From Methylorubrum suomiense (GTDB lineage Bacteria > Pseudomonadota > Alphaproteobacteria > Rhizobiales > Beijerinckiaceae): a stretch of 64,000 bases of DNA. The notes under the pieces are model-generated. The model was not told the DNA's origin. It searched no databases and saw only the letters and a list, made by a program, of their open reading frames with translations. Every line of letters begins with the position of its first letter. Within the stretch, counting starts at the first letter, position 1. This document shows, in pieces, positions 46,446 through 56,106 of this stretch. Both the position numbers and the translations under genes were made by a program. Where the stretch lies: contig NZ_BPRE01000004.1 in assembly GCF_022179765.1 (NCBI RefSeq), positions 124,001 through 188,000 of the forward strand, given 5' to 3'.

Positions 46446-48212
46446 TTACGCGGCGGCCAGAGCCATCGACATCGATTCCTTCTTCATCAGCTCGCGGTAG
46501 AAGCCGTCGAGATGGGTCAGCTTCTCGGGCGAGCCGTCCTGTACGATCCGGCCGCCTTCCAGAACCACGATCCGGTCGAAATCCTTCAGGGTCGACAGGC
46601 GGTGGGCGATGGCGATGACGGTGCGGCCCTTCATGAGGTTCGCGAGCGCGGCGCGGATCGCCTCCTCGGATTCGGCATCGAGCGCCGAAGTGGCCTCGTC
46701 GAGGAGAAGGATCGGCGAGTCTTTCAGGATGGCGCGGGCGATGGCGATACGCTGGCGCTGACCGCCGGAGAGCTTCACGCCCCGGTCGCCCACGATGGTG
46801 TCGAACCCCTCGGGCAGCGCCTGGATGAAGTCGGTGCAGTGCGCAGCCTCGGCCGCCTTCCACACTTCCTCGTCCGTGGCATCGGGCCGTCCGTAGCGGA
46901 TGTTCTCGCGCAGGGAGCGGTGGAACATCGAGACGTCCTGAGGCACCACCGTGATCGCCTCGCGCAGGGATTCCTGCGTGACGCGATTGATGTCCTGGCC
47001 GTTGATCAGGATGCGTCCGCCCTGGACCTCGTAGAAGCGCTGGATCAGGGAGAACAGGGTCGATTTTCCGCCGCCGGACTTGCCGACGAGCCCGACCGTC
47101 TGACCGGCCGGAATCAGCAGATCGAAATCGGAGAATACGGTTCGGCCGTCGGGGTAGCTGAAGGCGACGTGATCGAAGTGCATCTCGGCGCCGGTCTGCC
47201 CGATAAGCGTCTCGGCTTCCGGGTGATCCACCAGCTCGTGCGGCTGGAGCAGGGTGTGGAGCGCCTCCGACAGGCGGGCGGTGTGCTGGGTGGCATCGAC
47301 CAGAGCGACCGCAAGATCACGGGTTGCCGCGAGGATCCGGATGCCGAGGGTGCAGACGAGCACGACCTGGCCGGTCGTCGCCTGGCCCGCCTCCCACATC
47401 TTGATCGACCAGTAGAGCAGGCCCAGAATCGAGACGACCGTGAGGATAGCGTGCGTGATGCGCAGCTTCTCGAGATAGAGGAGCGACGAGCGGCGCGCCC
47501 GCATCTCGGTGCCGATGGTCCCGTCGAAGCGCACGAATTCGCGGTTGAACGCCGAGAAGGCGCGCACCAGCGGCATGTTGCCGACGAGGTCGACCATCTC
47601 GCCATCGACGCTGGCGGCCTTCGCGGCGAAGTCGTGGTGCAGCGGCTTGCCGGCCGACGCCATCTTGAACATCAGCAGCACGACCGCGGCGAAGATGCCG
47701 GCGAGGACGAGCGCCATCGTGAGATTGACGGTGCCGATATAGATGATCGAGAGCACGGCCGCGACGCAGGGCGGCATCACGTTGAACGTGAACATGTTCT
47801 CGACCGTGAAGATCGCGTTCGAGGTCGCCGTGATGCGCGACGCCAGGGTGCCCGGCTGCCGGTCGGCGAAGAAGGACGGGGCATGTCCCGTCATGTGCCG
47901 GAACATGTCCCGGCGGATATCGCCGGTGACGCCCACGAAGGTGAAGGCGCCGACGAGCGCGGCGACGCGCCAGAGGAGATTGTCGGCGGCGATGAAGCCG
48001 ATGAGAATGGCGAGCGCGGTCCAGACCTGACCCGCACTCGGGCCTTTGCCGAGCGCATCGACCACTCCCTTGAGCGCGTAATCCGTGGAGACCGAGAACG
48101 AGACGGCCCCGAGGACGGCGAACAGGATGACGAGGTGCGGGACGATACGGCGCTTGAGATAGCGCCCGACGAAAGCGAAGGGGCGGTTAGCGTATTGGCA
48201 GAGATCTTCCAT
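46446..48212 (-). CDS. ABC exporter, fused permease-ATPase
   Basis: A 588-residue half-transporter with an N-terminal six-helix type I exporter domain (about residues 20-320) and a C-terminal nucleotide-binding domain. Walker A is VGKSGGGKST, the Q-loop is VVPQDVSMF, the signature is KLSGGQRQRIAIARA, Walker B is ILLLDEATSALD, and the H-loop is IAHRLST. It belongs to the MsbA/NdvA-like group. A glucan or lipid substrate is possible given the opg genes 2 kb away, but nothing in the sequence decides it. I chose ATG 48212; an in-frame extension upstream looks non-coding. Confidence 0.88.
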   Translation of the reverse strand: MEDLCQYANRPFAFVGRYLKRRIVPHLVILFAVLGAVSFSVSTDYALKGVVDALGKGPSAGQVWTALAILIGFIAADNLLWRVAALVGAFTFVGVTGDIRRDMFRHMTGHAPSFFADRQPGTLASRITATSNAIFTVENMFTFNVMPPCVAAVLSIIYIGTVNLTMALVLAGIFAAVVLLMFKMASAGKPLHHDFAAKAASVDGEMVDLVGNMPLVRAFSAFNREFVRFDGTIGTEMRARRSSLLYLEKLRITHAILTVVSILGLLYWSIKMWEAGQATTGQVVLVCTLGIRILAATRDLAVALVDATQHTARLSEALHTLLQPHELVDHPEAETLIGQTGAEMHFDHVAFSYPDGRTVFSDFDLLIPAGQTVGLVGKSGGGKSTLFSLIQRFYEVQGGRILINGQDINRVTQESLREAITVVPQDVSMFHRSLRENIRYGRPDATDEEVWKAAEAAHCTDFIQALPEGFDTIVGDRGVKLSGGQRQRIAIARAILKDSPILLLDEATSALDAESEEAIRAALANLMKGRTVIAIAHRLSTLKDFDRIVVLEGGRIVQDGSPEKLTHLDGFYRELMKKESMSMALAAA

Positions 48213-48486
48213 CGCGACCGTCAATCCCGATTCGATCAGATCCGCAGGGCAGCCAGAAGGCGGTAACACATGCCGTGAGCGCGGCAAGTGCATGCGACAC
48301 CCGTCCAACGCAACGCGAAGCGTCGCCTTATGTTTCAAGCGCGGGGCGCTTTCCGCGCGGTAGCGCGGCCAAGCTGAACGAGGCTTGAGCGACCAAGCGG
48401 CGCTTCAGCCTCACCATGCGCGTCAAAGGGCGAAGGTCAAGGCTCCGACCCCATGACGCGCTCCCGGGTCGAGCGCGGGCGACGAT

Positions 48487-49758
48487 TCAATCCGGCCGCA
48501 GCAGCACGTGCTTCTTACGCCCGAACGACAGCTTGATCACCCCATCCGCCGTGGCATCCCCCAATCCGAGCGTTGCCTTCTCATCGCTGAGCTGCACGTC
48601 GTTGACCCTCAGGCCCCCACCCTTGATCTGGCGGCGCGCCTCGCTCGTCGAGGGCACGAGTTTGGCGTAGTCGGGTCCGAAGGCCGTGAGCACGCCGAGA
48701 CCCGCCTCCAGCGCGGCGCGCGGCACCGTGACGGTCGGCAGCGAATCCGCGAGCGTACCCTCGACGAACGTCTTCCGGGCCGTCTCGGCGGCGCTCTGCG
48801 CGGCCTCGGCGCCGTGCATCAGGCGCGTCGCCTCGGTGGCGAGTACGGTCTTGGCCTCGTTGATCTCGGCGCCTTGGAGAGCGGAGAGCCGGGCGATCTC
48901 GCCCATCGGCAGCAGCGTGAACAGCTTGAGGAAGCGGCCGACATCGGCATCCTCCGTATTGCGCCAGAATTGCCAGTAATCGTAGGGCGAGAGCATGCCG
49001 GCGTCGAGCCAAACCGCGCCGGCGGCGGTCTTGCCCATCTTCGCGCCCGAGGCCGTCGTCAGCAGCGGACAGGTCAGCCCGTAGAGCTGGGGCGTTCCCA
49101 TGCGGCGGCCGAGATCGATGCCGTTGACGATGTTGCCCCACTGATCCGAGCCGCCCATCTGCATCCGGCAACCGTAGCGGCGGTTCAGTTCGACGAAGTC
49201 GTAGGACTGGAGGATCATATAGTTGAATTCCAGGAACGAGAGCTCCTGATCGCGCTCGAGCCGGAGCCGCACGCTGTCCATCGACATCATGCGGTTGACC
49301 GAGAAATGGCGTCCGATGTCGCGCAACATCTCGATGTAGTTGAGCTTGGTCAGCCACTCGGCATTGTCGACCATGATGGCATCGCCCTCGCCCTCGCCGA
49401 AGCCCAGGAACCGGTCGAAGGTCTTGCGGATGCCGTTCTTGTTCTCCTCGATCTGGTCCAGCGTCAGGATCTTGCGGGTCTCGTCGCGGCCGGACGGGTC
49501 GCCGACACGGGTTGTGCCGCCGCCCATGAGCGCGATCGGCCTGCCGCCGGTCGCCTGGAGCCAGTGCAGCATCATGATCGAGAGCAGGTGCCCGACATGG
49601 AGCGAGGCCGCGGTGCAATCGTAGCCGACATAGGTCGTCAGCCGGCCTTCGCGGGCGGCTGCATCGATGCCCGCGATATCGGACGCCTGATGGATGTAGC
49701 CGCGCTCGGTCAGGACCTTCAGGAAGTCGGATTGCGGCGCGAAGCTCTCGGCGGTCAT
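48487..49758 (-). CDS. tyrS: Tyrosyl-tRNA synthetase
   Basis: A 423-residue class I synthetase (E. coli 424). The HIGH-equivalent is HVGHL in [12 protein letters not shown]. Tyrosine-site residues lie in [24 protein letters not shown], and the KMSKS-equivalent is [12 protein letters not shown]. The C-terminal S4 RNA-binding domain covers about residues 360-423. The ATG at 49758 is chosen over upstream in-frame starts because the product then begins like other TyrS proteins. It is divergent from anmK. Confidence 0.96.
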   Translation of the reverse strand: MTAESFAPQSDFLKVLTERGYIHQASDIAGIDAAAREGRLTTYVGYDCTAASLHVGHLLSIMMLHWLQATGGRPIALMGGGTTRVGDPSGRDETRKILTLDQIEENKNGIRKTFDRFLGFGEGEGDAIMVDNAEWLTKLNYIEMLRDIGRHFSVNRMMSMDSVRLRLERDQELSFLEFNYMILQSYDFVELNRRYGCRMQMGGSDQWGNIVNGIDLGRRMGTPQLYGLTCPLLTTASGAKMGKTAAGAVWLDAGMLSPYDYWQFWRNTEDADVGRFLKLFTLLPMGEIARLSALQGAEINEAKTVLATEATRLMHGAEAAQSAAETARKTFVEGTLADSLPTVTVPRAALEAGLGVLTAFGPDYAKLVPSTSEARRQIKGGGLRVNDVQLSDEKATLGLGDATADGVIKLSFGRKKHVLLRPD

Positions 49759-49880
49759 GTCGGTCTCGAGGGTGGGGCGGCGCGACAGGCGCGCGGAGCC
49801 CGTGCTAGCTCGGACCTCTTCGGCCGAGCGGACGGGCCGGCTCTTAGCAGGGCGGGACAGGAAAGGCACGGGGGCGGATC

Positions 49881-51020
49881 ATGACGATGCGGCGCGCGAT
49901 CGGGCTGATGAGCGGCACCTCGCTCGACGGGATCGACGTGGCCCTCATCGAGAGCGACGGGGAGAGCGTGCGCGTCCTGCGCAAAGGCAACGATCAAGTC
50001 GCCGCCCTGGGGCCGACGGGCTATCGCGAATACGCGCAGGCTGAACGCGCCCTATTGAGCCGTGCGCTTCGCGACGCCGAGGCCGTGGCGGCCCGCACCG
50101 ACCGGCCCGGTTGCCTGCCCGAAGCCGAAGCGTTCCTGACCGATGCCCATGCCGAGGCGGTCGAGGCGTTCCTTTCCGACAATACGCTGACTCCCGCGGA
50201 CATCGCCGCCATCGGCTTCCACGGCCAGACTGTCCTGCACCGACCCCGTGAGAAGCTGACGGTCCAGATCGGTGACGGGGCGGCGCTGGCACGGCGCCTC
50301 GGGATCCCGGTGGTGGCCGACCTGCGCGCGGAGGACGTGGCGCGGGGCGGCCAGGGTGCCCCGCTCGTGCCGGTGTTCCATCGGGCGCTGGCGCAGGCTG
50401 CGGGCTATGCGGGGCCGCTCGCCGTCCTCAATATCGGCGGCGTCGCCAACGTGACGCTGATCGATTCGAAGGGCAACCTCCTCGCCTTCGATACCGGTCC
50501 CGGGAACGCGCCGATCAACGACTGGATGAAGGAGCGCGAAGGCGTCGCCTACGACGCGGGCGGCGCCCGCGCTGCCGGGGGGCAGATCGACGAGGCGCTG
50601 GTCGCCTGGCTGCTCACGCACCCCTATTTCGAGCGGACGCCACCGAAATCACTCGATCGTCACTGGTTCTCCCACAAGCTCGCCGGTCATCTCAGCACGG
50701 CGGATGGTGCCGCGACCCTCACGGCTTTCGCCGCCCGCGCCATCCGGAAGAGCCTCGATCATGTCTCCTCGGACGAGCAGCCGATGCGCTGGATCGTGGC
50801 GGGCGGTGGCACCAGGAACCTGACGCTGATGGCCATGCTGGGGGATCTGCTCGGCGATCGCCTCGTGAACGCCGATACGCTGGGCTGGTCCGCCGATTAC
50901 CTGGAAGCGCAAGCCTTCGCCTATCTGGCGCTGCGCTCGCTCGAAGGCTTGCCCATCACCTACCCGAGCACCACGGGCGTCTCCGCTCCGGCGCCCGGCG
51001 GTGTGCTGCATCACCCATGA
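49881..51020 (+). CDS. anmK: Anhydro-N-acetylmuramic acid kinase
   Basis: A 379-residue sugar kinase that opens and phosphorylates 1,6-anhydroMurNAc during cell-wall recycling. The N-terminal ATP motif GLMSGTSLDGIDVAL, IGFHGQTVLHRP with the catalytic region, LNIGGVANVTLI, FDTGPGNAPIND and WIVAGGGTRNLTLM are all intact. The stop overlaps an upstream possible start of the next gene, so the two are probably co-transcribed. Confidence 0.95.
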   Translation: MTMRRAIGLMSGTSLDGIDVALIESDGESVRVLRKGNDQVAALGPTGYREYAQAERALLSRALRDAEAVAARTDRPGCLPEAEAFLTDAHAEAVEAFLSDNTLTPADIAAIGFHGQTVLHRPREKLTVQIGDGAALARRLGIPVVADLRAEDVARGGQGAPLVPVFHRALAQAAGYAGPLAVLNIGGVANVTLIDSKGNLLAFDTGPGNAPINDWMKEREGVAYDAGGARAAGGQIDEALVAWLLTHPYFERTPPKSLDRHWFSHKLAGHLSTADGAATLTAFAARAIRKSLDHVSSDEQPMRWIVAGGGTRNLTLMAMLGDLLGDRLVNADTLGWSADYLEAQAFAYLALRSLEGLPITYPSTTGVSAPAPGGVLHHP

Positions 51021-51030
51021 GCCTCCCTTC

Positions 51031-51624
51031 GTGACCCTTGGCCACGCCTTGCGGCGCATCGTCGAGGAATATCCCCTCGCACGTCTCGATCCCCCCGCCG
51101 GCCACCCGCTCGCCCAGGTGATCCGCAAGGGGGCGGCGGACGAGCTGCGCGGGGCCCTGGCTCCGCTCGGGGGCATCTATCTGGTCAAGGGAAGCCCCGG
51201 CCGCGGCACACGCTGGGCCGCCGTGCCCTGGTTGGCGGCCTTCGACCCGGCGGTGACCACCAGCGCGACGCGGGGCTACTACCTCGTCTACCTCTTTCCG
51301 ACGCATCGCGAGGGGGTGCATCTCTCGCTCGCGCAGGGAACGGTGGCGGCGATCCGGGAACACGGGCCGCGAGCGGGCGCCCATCTGCGCGCGAGCGGTG
51401 CAGCCTTGCGGGCACGCCTCTCGGACTTCTCGGAGGCCCTGCCGGTGGCGGAGATCGCGTTGGGCACGGTCGGCGAACTGCCGGAGGGCTACGAGGCCGC
51501 GCATATCATGGGTCTGACCTACGGGCTCGCCGACCTCGCGGACGAGCGCCGTCTCTGGGCCGATCTCGCCAAGGGCATCGCGGCCTACCGGGCGCTGCGG
51601 GCGCGGGGCGGGCTTGCGGCGTGA
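51031..51624 (+). CDS. Free-standing McrB N-terminal (DUF3578-like) domain protein
   Basis: A protein of about 197 residues resembling the MrcB/DUF3578 domain: WAAVPWLAAFDPAVTTSATRGYYLVYLF followed by GVHLSLAQGTVAA. In some McrB-type restriction GTPases this domain is fused upstream of an AAA+ GTPase and reads DNA. Here no GTPase, nuclease or methyltransferase is attached or adjacent; neighbours are anmK and aroC. GTG 51031 is a tentative start; an in-frame GTG at 51001 overlaps anmK. Function unknown. Confidence 0.65.
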   Translation: MTLGHALRRIVEEYPLARLDPPAGHPLAQVIRKGAADELRGALAPLGGIYLVKGSPGRGTRWAAVPWLAAFDPAVTTSATRGYYLVYLFPTHREGVHLSLAQGTVAAIREHGPRAGAHLRASGAALRARLSDFSEALPVAEIALGTVGELPEGYEAAHIMGLTYGLADLADERRLWADLAKGIAAYRALRARGGLAA

Positions 51625-51677
51625 GACGTGGGCCACGACTGGTCCTTCGCGGCATCCCGCGCTAAGGCACGCGCGCC

Positions 51678-52778
51678 ATGTCCCACAACAGCTTCGGCCA
51701 CCTGTTTCGCGTCACCACCTTCGGCGAGAGCCACGGCGTCGCCCTCGGCTGCGTGGTGGATGGCTGCCCGCCCGGGCTTCCGCTCGAAGCAGAGGAAATC
51801 CAGGCCGAGCTCGACCGGCGCAAGCCGGGCCAGTCACGTTTCACGACCCAGCGTCGCGAGCCGGACCAGATCAAGATCCTCTCGGGCGTCTTCGCGGACG
51901 ACCGGACCGGCGGGCGGCAGCTCACCACCGGCACGCCGATCGCGTTGATGATCGAGAACACGGACCAGCGCTCCAAGGATTACTCGGAGATCCGCGACAG
52001 CTACCGTCCCGGCCACGCCGACTATACCTATGACGCCAAGTACGGGTTTCGCGATTATCGGGGCGGAGGTCGTTCGTCGGCGCGGGAAACCGCCGCCCGG
52101 GTCGCGGCAGGGGCGATCGCCCGCAAGGTCATCCCCGGCATCACCATTCGCGCGGCGCTGGTCCAGATGGGCCCGCACGCCATCGATCGCGCCCGCTGGG
52201 ACTGGGACGAGGTCAATCGCAATCCGTTCTTCAGCCCGGACGTCGAAGCCGCCGGACGCTATGAGACCTATCTCGACGAGATCCGGAAGAGCGGCTCGTC
52301 GGTCGGAGCGGTGATCGAGGTCGTGGCCGAGGGCGTGCCCCCCGGCCTCGGCGCGCCGATCTATGGCAAGCTCGATGCGGACCTCGCCGCCGCCATGATG
52401 TCGATCAACGCGGTCAAGGGCGTCGAGATCGGGGACGGTTTCGCCGCGGCCGCTCTTCGCGGCGAGGACAATGCGGACGAGATGCGCGCCGGCAACGATG
52501 GGCGCCCGCGCTTCCTGGCCAATCATGCCGGCGGGATCCTGGGGGGCATCTCCTCGGGTGAGCCGGTGGTGGTGCGGTTTGCCGTGAAGCCCACCTCCTC
52601 GATCCTGACGCCGCGCCAGAGCGTGAATCGCGACGGCGCGGAAGTCGACCTGATCACCAAGGGCCGTCACGACCCCTGCGTCGGCATCCGCGCCGTGCCC
52701 GTCGCCGAGGCGATGATGGCCTGCGTGCTGGCGGACCATTATCTGCGCCATCGTGGGCAGATCGGCCCGCTGGCCTGA
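51678..52778 (+). CDS. aroC: Chorismate synthase
   Basis: A 366-residue FMNH2-dependent enzyme, last step of the shikimate pathway. The N-terminal signature [24 protein letters not shown] is complete. [35 protein letters not shown] and [12 protein letters not shown] are present. [26 protein letters not shown] and [13 protein letters not shown] follow. It is followed after 30 bases by ribB, a common pairing. Confidence 0.97.
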   Translation: MSHNSFGHLFRVTTFGESHGVALGCVVDGCPPGLPLEAEEIQAELDRRKPGQSRFTTQRREPDQIKILSGVFADDRTGGRQLTTGTPIALMIENTDQRSKDYSEIRDSYRPGHADYTYDAKYGFRDYRGGGRSSARETAARVAAGAIARKVIPGITIRAALVQMGPHAIDRARWDWDEVNRNPFFSPDVEAAGRYETYLDEIRKSGSSVGAVIEVVAEGVPPGLGAPIYGKLDADLAAAMMSINAVKGVEIGDGFAAAALRGEDNADEMRAGNDGRPRFLANHAGGILGGISSGEPVVVRFAVKPTSSILTPRQSVNRDGAEVDLITKGRHDPCVGIRAVPVAEAMMACVLADHYLRHRGQIGPLA

Positions 52779-52808
52779 TCTCCCTCCCGGAACACTGGAA
52801 CGACACCC

Positions 52809-53885
52809 GTGCCCCATTGCAGCGTCACCGAGGCCATCGAGGCCTTCGCCCGCGGCGAGATCGTGGTCGTCACCGACGATGACGACCGCGAGAACGAGGG
52901 AGACCTCGTCGTCGCGGCCTCGCTCTGCACGCCGGAGAAGATGGCGTTCATCATCCGCAACACCTGCGGCATCGTCTGTGCGCCGATTACCCTGGAAGAG
53001 GCCCGCCGGCTCCACCTCGATCCGATGGTGGCCTCGAACGACGCGCCGCTCGGCACCGCCTTCACGGTCACGGTCGATGTGCGCCATGGCCTGACCACCG
53101 GCATCTCGGCCGAGCAGCGCTGCAACACCGTCCGTGCTTTGGCCAACGGCAATATGGGCGCGGGCGATTTCGTGCGCCCCGGCCACGTCTTTCCGCTGAT
53201 CGCCCGCGATGGCGGTGTCCTGATGCGCTCCGGCCATACGGAGGCCGCGGTCGACCTGTGCAAGCTCGCCGGCCTCCCCCCCGTGGGCGTGATCTGCGAA
53301 CTCGCCAACGACGACGGCACCGTCATGAAGGGGCCGCAGATCGACGACTTTTCCGAGCGCCACAGTCTCAAGCGGGTCTCGGTCGCCGATCTCATCGCCT
53401 ATCGCCAAGCCCGTGACCGCTTGGTCGAGCGGGTCGGCACCTTCCCGGTGAAGTCGGAGTTCGGCGCGGTCACCGGCTACGCCTATGTCACGCCGTTCGA
53501 GCCGATCCAGCAATTCGCCTTCGTCCACGGCAATATCGGCGACGGCCGCAACATGCTGGTGCGCCTGCATCGCTCCAACGTGGTCGCGGACGTGATCGAG
53601 GGTGGACGCCAGATCGAGAGCGTGATGCGGCGGTTCGCGGCGGAAGGGCGAGGGGTCCTCGTCTATCTGCGTGACGGGACCGCGGGCGTACCGCTCAACC
53701 GTTACGCGGAAGAGGGGGCCGAAGCGCAGCGGGTACGCCAATGGCGGGAGGTCGGCCTCGGCGCGCAGATCCTGCGCGATCTCGGCGTCGTCTCGATCCG
53801 CAACCTATCGTCCTCCGCCCGATCCTATGTTGGCCTCTCGGGCTTCGGCATCGAACTCGTCGGCGAGGAGCCTCTGGACGGCTGA
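52809..53885 (+). CDS. ribB: 3,4-dihydroxy-2-butanone 4-phosphate synthase with degenerate GTP cyclohydrolase II domain
   Basis: A 358-residue fusion. The N-terminal RibB domain (about 1-205) has VTDDDDRENEGDLV, RNTCGIVC and TTGISAEQR. RPGHVFPLIARDGGVL and GHTEAAVDL follow, so riboflavin precursor synthesis from ribulose-5-phosphate is likely intact. The C-terminal part (about 215-350) keeps the GCHII fold outline, but the three zinc Cys and the RQEGRGIGL motif are missing (GRGVLVYLRDGTAGVPLN instead). It is therefore probably inactive as a cyclohydrolase. Starts at GTG. No FMN riboswitch fits in the 30-base gap upstream. Confidence 0.92.
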   Translation: MPHCSVTEAIEAFARGEIVVVTDDDDRENEGDLVVAASLCTPEKMAFIIRNTCGIVCAPITLEEARRLHLDPMVASNDAPLGTAFTVTVDVRHGLTTGISAEQRCNTVRALANGNMGAGDFVRPGHVFPLIARDGGVLMRSGHTEAAVDLCKLAGLPPVGVICELANDDGTVMKGPQIDDFSERHSLKRVSVADLIAYRQARDRLVERVGTFPVKSEFGAVTGYAYVTPFEPIQQFAFVHGNIGDGRNMLVRLHRSNVVADVIEGGRQIESVMRRFAAEGRGVLVYLRDGTAGVPLNRYAEEGAEAQRVRQWREVGLGAQILRDLGVVSIRNLSSSARSYVGLSGFGIELVGEEPLDG

Positions 53886-54154
53886 CCGAACGCGCCCAAG
53901 CGGAGCTGTTTCACCCTCCGTCAGGCGGCCCCGTCGCCGCCCGACGGAAGTGACCGACGCCTGGTCTCTGTTCCCCGTCCCGCCGGCGACCACCGCATTC
54001 CGGGCGACGCCATCGGCTGCCGACGGCTTGCTCGTTGCAGCCTCGACTTCGGCAAACTCGCTAGAAAGCGCGTATCCGCCGACGCGCTTGCGAGCACGGC
54101 GGCCATGCAGATCACTCCGATCGGCGCGAGCCGGTAGCGCCTCTGGATTGTCCC
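53886..54154. other. Intergenic region between convergent ribB and the deacetylase gene
   Basis: About 269 bases. A short minus-strand frame (53921-54115) has an apparent hydrophobic start, but the rest is Arg/Ser-rich and unconvincing. No terminator with a T-tract is seen. Confidence 0.3.
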
Positions 54155-55084
54155 TCACCGACCCATCAAGGCATCCATATGGGCGGCGACGGAGCGGGCG
54201 AGGCCATCGAGGCTGTAGCCGCCCTCCAGGATCGAGACGACCCGCCCGCCCGCATGCCGGTCGGCCACCTCCATGAGGCGGCGCGTGGCCCATCCGAAAT
54301 CGGACTCGTCGAGCTGAACATTGGCCAACGGGTCGAGCTTGTGCGCGTCGAACCCCGCCGAGATCACGATGAGGTCCGGCTGGAACGCGTCGAGCCGGGG
54401 CAGGATGCGGCTCTCGAAGGCTTCGCGGAACACGGCACCGTCGTCGAAGGCCCGAAGCGGCACATTGACGATGGTATCGTGATCGCCCCGCTCTCCCGCC
54501 GAGCCCGTGCCTGGGAACAACGGCATCTGGTGGGTCGAGGCGTACATCACGTCCTTGTCCGCCCAGAAGATGTCCTGTGAGCCGTTGCCGTGGTGGACGT
54601 CCCAATCGACCAGCGCCACCCGCGCCGCGCCGAGATTCTTCTGCGCGTGCCGCACGGCGATGGCCGCGTGATTGAACAGGCAGAAGCCCATGGCGCGGGT
54701 CAGCTCGGCGTGGTGGCCCGGCGGGCGCATGGCGACGAAGGCGTTGGCGCATTCGCCCTTCATCACAGCATCGACGGCGTGTACCGACCCGCCGATGGCA
54801 TGCAGGCAAGTATTCAGCGAGCCCGGTGACATCAGCGTGTCCGAATCGATCTGAAGCAGACCCTCCGTCGGCGCGGCCGCGACCAAAGCTTCGACGAAGG
54901 CGGCCGGGTGAGCGAGTTCGGCAACCGAAGCGTCGGCCTTCGGCGCATGCGCCCGCACCAGGGCCGAGAAGCGCTCCTCCTCCAGCGCCCGCTCGACCGC
55001 CTGCATGCGGGCGGGGCGCTCGGGATGGCCGGGCGGGGTCGCGTGTTCGAGGGCGCTCGGATGGGTGACGTACAGAGTGCTCAG
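54155..55084 (-). CDS. Histone-deacetylase-family amidohydrolase, probable CTG start
   Basis: A protein of about 309 residues of the class II HDAC/acetoin utilisation family. Metal and catalytic motifs are PPGHHAELTRAMGFCLFNHAA (His-His dyad), VDWDVHHGNGSQDIFW and STHQMPLFPGTG. VISAGFDAHKLDPLA and SILEGGYSLDGLA complete the pocket. Likely substrates are acetylated polyamines or small amides. The first convincing codon is CTG at 55084, with GGGAGGA placed 7 bases upstream; no ATG or GTG fits there. An upstream TTG at 55159 has no ribosome site. Confidence 0.85.
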   Translation of the reverse strand: MSTLYVTHPSALEHATPPGHPERPARMQAVERALEEERFSALVRAHAPKADASVAELAHPAAFVEALVAAAPTEGLLQIDSDTLMSPGSLNTCLHAIGGSVHAVDAVMKGECANAFVAMRPPGHHAELTRAMGFCLFNHAAIAVRHAQKNLGAARVALVDWDVHHGNGSQDIFWADKDVMYASTHQMPLFPGTGSAGERGDHDTIVNVPLRAFDDGAVFREAFESRILPRLDAFQPDLIVISAGFDAHKLDPLANVQLDESDFGWATRRLMEVADRHAGGRVVSILEGGYSLDGLARSVAAHMDALMGR

Positions 55085-55525
55085 GGCGATTCCTCCCGGG
55101 CGCGTCGTTTCGGCGTTCGCCCGGACAGTGTTGTAGCCGCGGGGCGACAAGCCCGGCAAATGACTTTACGCGCCCGAGGATGGTCGAAGCCGCTCCCAGC
55201 ACTGGGAATAAGCTCGCCCCTGCATCGGTGACTGTCCTTCACGCTCTGCACCGGGCCTCTCTGGAAAGCCGCCTCGAAGCCGATGTGAGCGGCGCAGGCG
55301 AGCGCGTTGCCTTTCCAGATCCGTGCGATCCCGCAACGAGGTCGGTTCGGTGAACGAAGTCTGACCGCAATACAGCAAGAATCTCGAAAGGCTCAATCGT
55401 GAGCAGGCATTTACCTGAACACGGGTTCAGATTTAGCCATTAACCTCTTGCGCTGATGTTGCCCCGTAAAGTCAGGACATACAGGGACAAACACCGGCGA
55501 CAACTGGCCGGAGAGGCATCGGATC
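55085..55525. other. Divergent intergenic region with palindrome
   Basis: About 440 bases. The 3' half (55370-55460) is AT-rich and carries a CTGAAC-ACGG-GTTCAG palindrome at 55415-55430 and a CATTAACC motif near 55438-55445. Both are plausible regulatory sites for the gene at 55526. No gene seen. Confidence 0.4.
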
Positions 55526-55969
55526 ATGACCAACATTGCTCTTCAGCTGTTCTGCGACCGGATCGTCGAAGCCGGCCGCATCACCGGTTCGGATGTCGCC
55601 GAACTCGCCCGTGACATCCTGGCCGATGTGCCCATGGGCCGTCACGACGCCGACCTGCTGCTCGCCCTCGACCGGGCGGTGGCCGACCAGCACGAGGATT
55701 TCGCCACCTTCCTCACCGCCACCATCGTCGACTTCGCCGTCTACGGCGAGCGTCCCACCGGCCGCATCACCCCCGAGACCGCCGCTTGGCTCTCCGCCTC
55801 GCTCGCGGGCCGCAAGGGTCCGACCCTGACCGGCAGCCGCATCGCCCGGGAGATCGTCCGCGAGGCGACCGTGAGCGACGAGGCGCTGATCGCCTTCGCG
55901 CTGAAGGCCAATCGCTGGACCGGCCAAGCCCCCGAGTGCCGCACCGGCAAGCTGCCGCTCGCTGCATGA
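55526..55969 (+). CDS. Conserved hypothetical protein
   Basis: A 147-residue, mostly helical, acidic protein with no transmembrane segment or known motif. It begins TNIALQLFCDRIVEAGRI and has a repeated helix pattern, with LARDILADVPMGRHDADLLLALDRAV the most regular stretch. The ATG is supported by GGAGAGG about 10 bases upstream. It stands alone between the deacetylase and pccA with its own AT-rich upstream region. Function unknown. Confidence 0.65.
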   Translation: MTNIALQLFCDRIVEAGRITGSDVAELARDILADVPMGRHDADLLLALDRAVADQHEDFATFLTATIVDFAVYGERPTGRITPETAAWLSASLAGRKGPTLTGSRIAREIVREATVSDEALIAFALKANRWTGQAPECRTGKLPLAA

Positions 55970-56106
55970 TGAATACGGTGTGTGACCGCCAATAAGGGTA
56001 AGACGGCACAGCTTCCGCTCTTCGCACAACTGCTTTATCGGGATGAAATCGGGCTCGCCTTCGGGAGGGGTGAGCCAGGACGGTCTCCCAAGAAGAAGCG
56101 GCTGCG

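Noticed and set aside
45066..48212. Threonine aldolase plus ABC exporter as a specialised-metabolite cluster
   Set aside because: Both are common single housekeeping genes, separated by 309 bases, with no biosynthetic or carrier genes around them.
52779..52808. FMN riboswitch before ribB
   Set aside because: Only 30 bases separate aroC from ribB, too short for the aptamer.
53921..54115. Short minus-strand frame with a hydrophobic start
   Set aside because: Only about 12 hydrophobic residues, then Arg/Ser-rich sequence typical of non-coding GC-rich DNA; no ribosome site.
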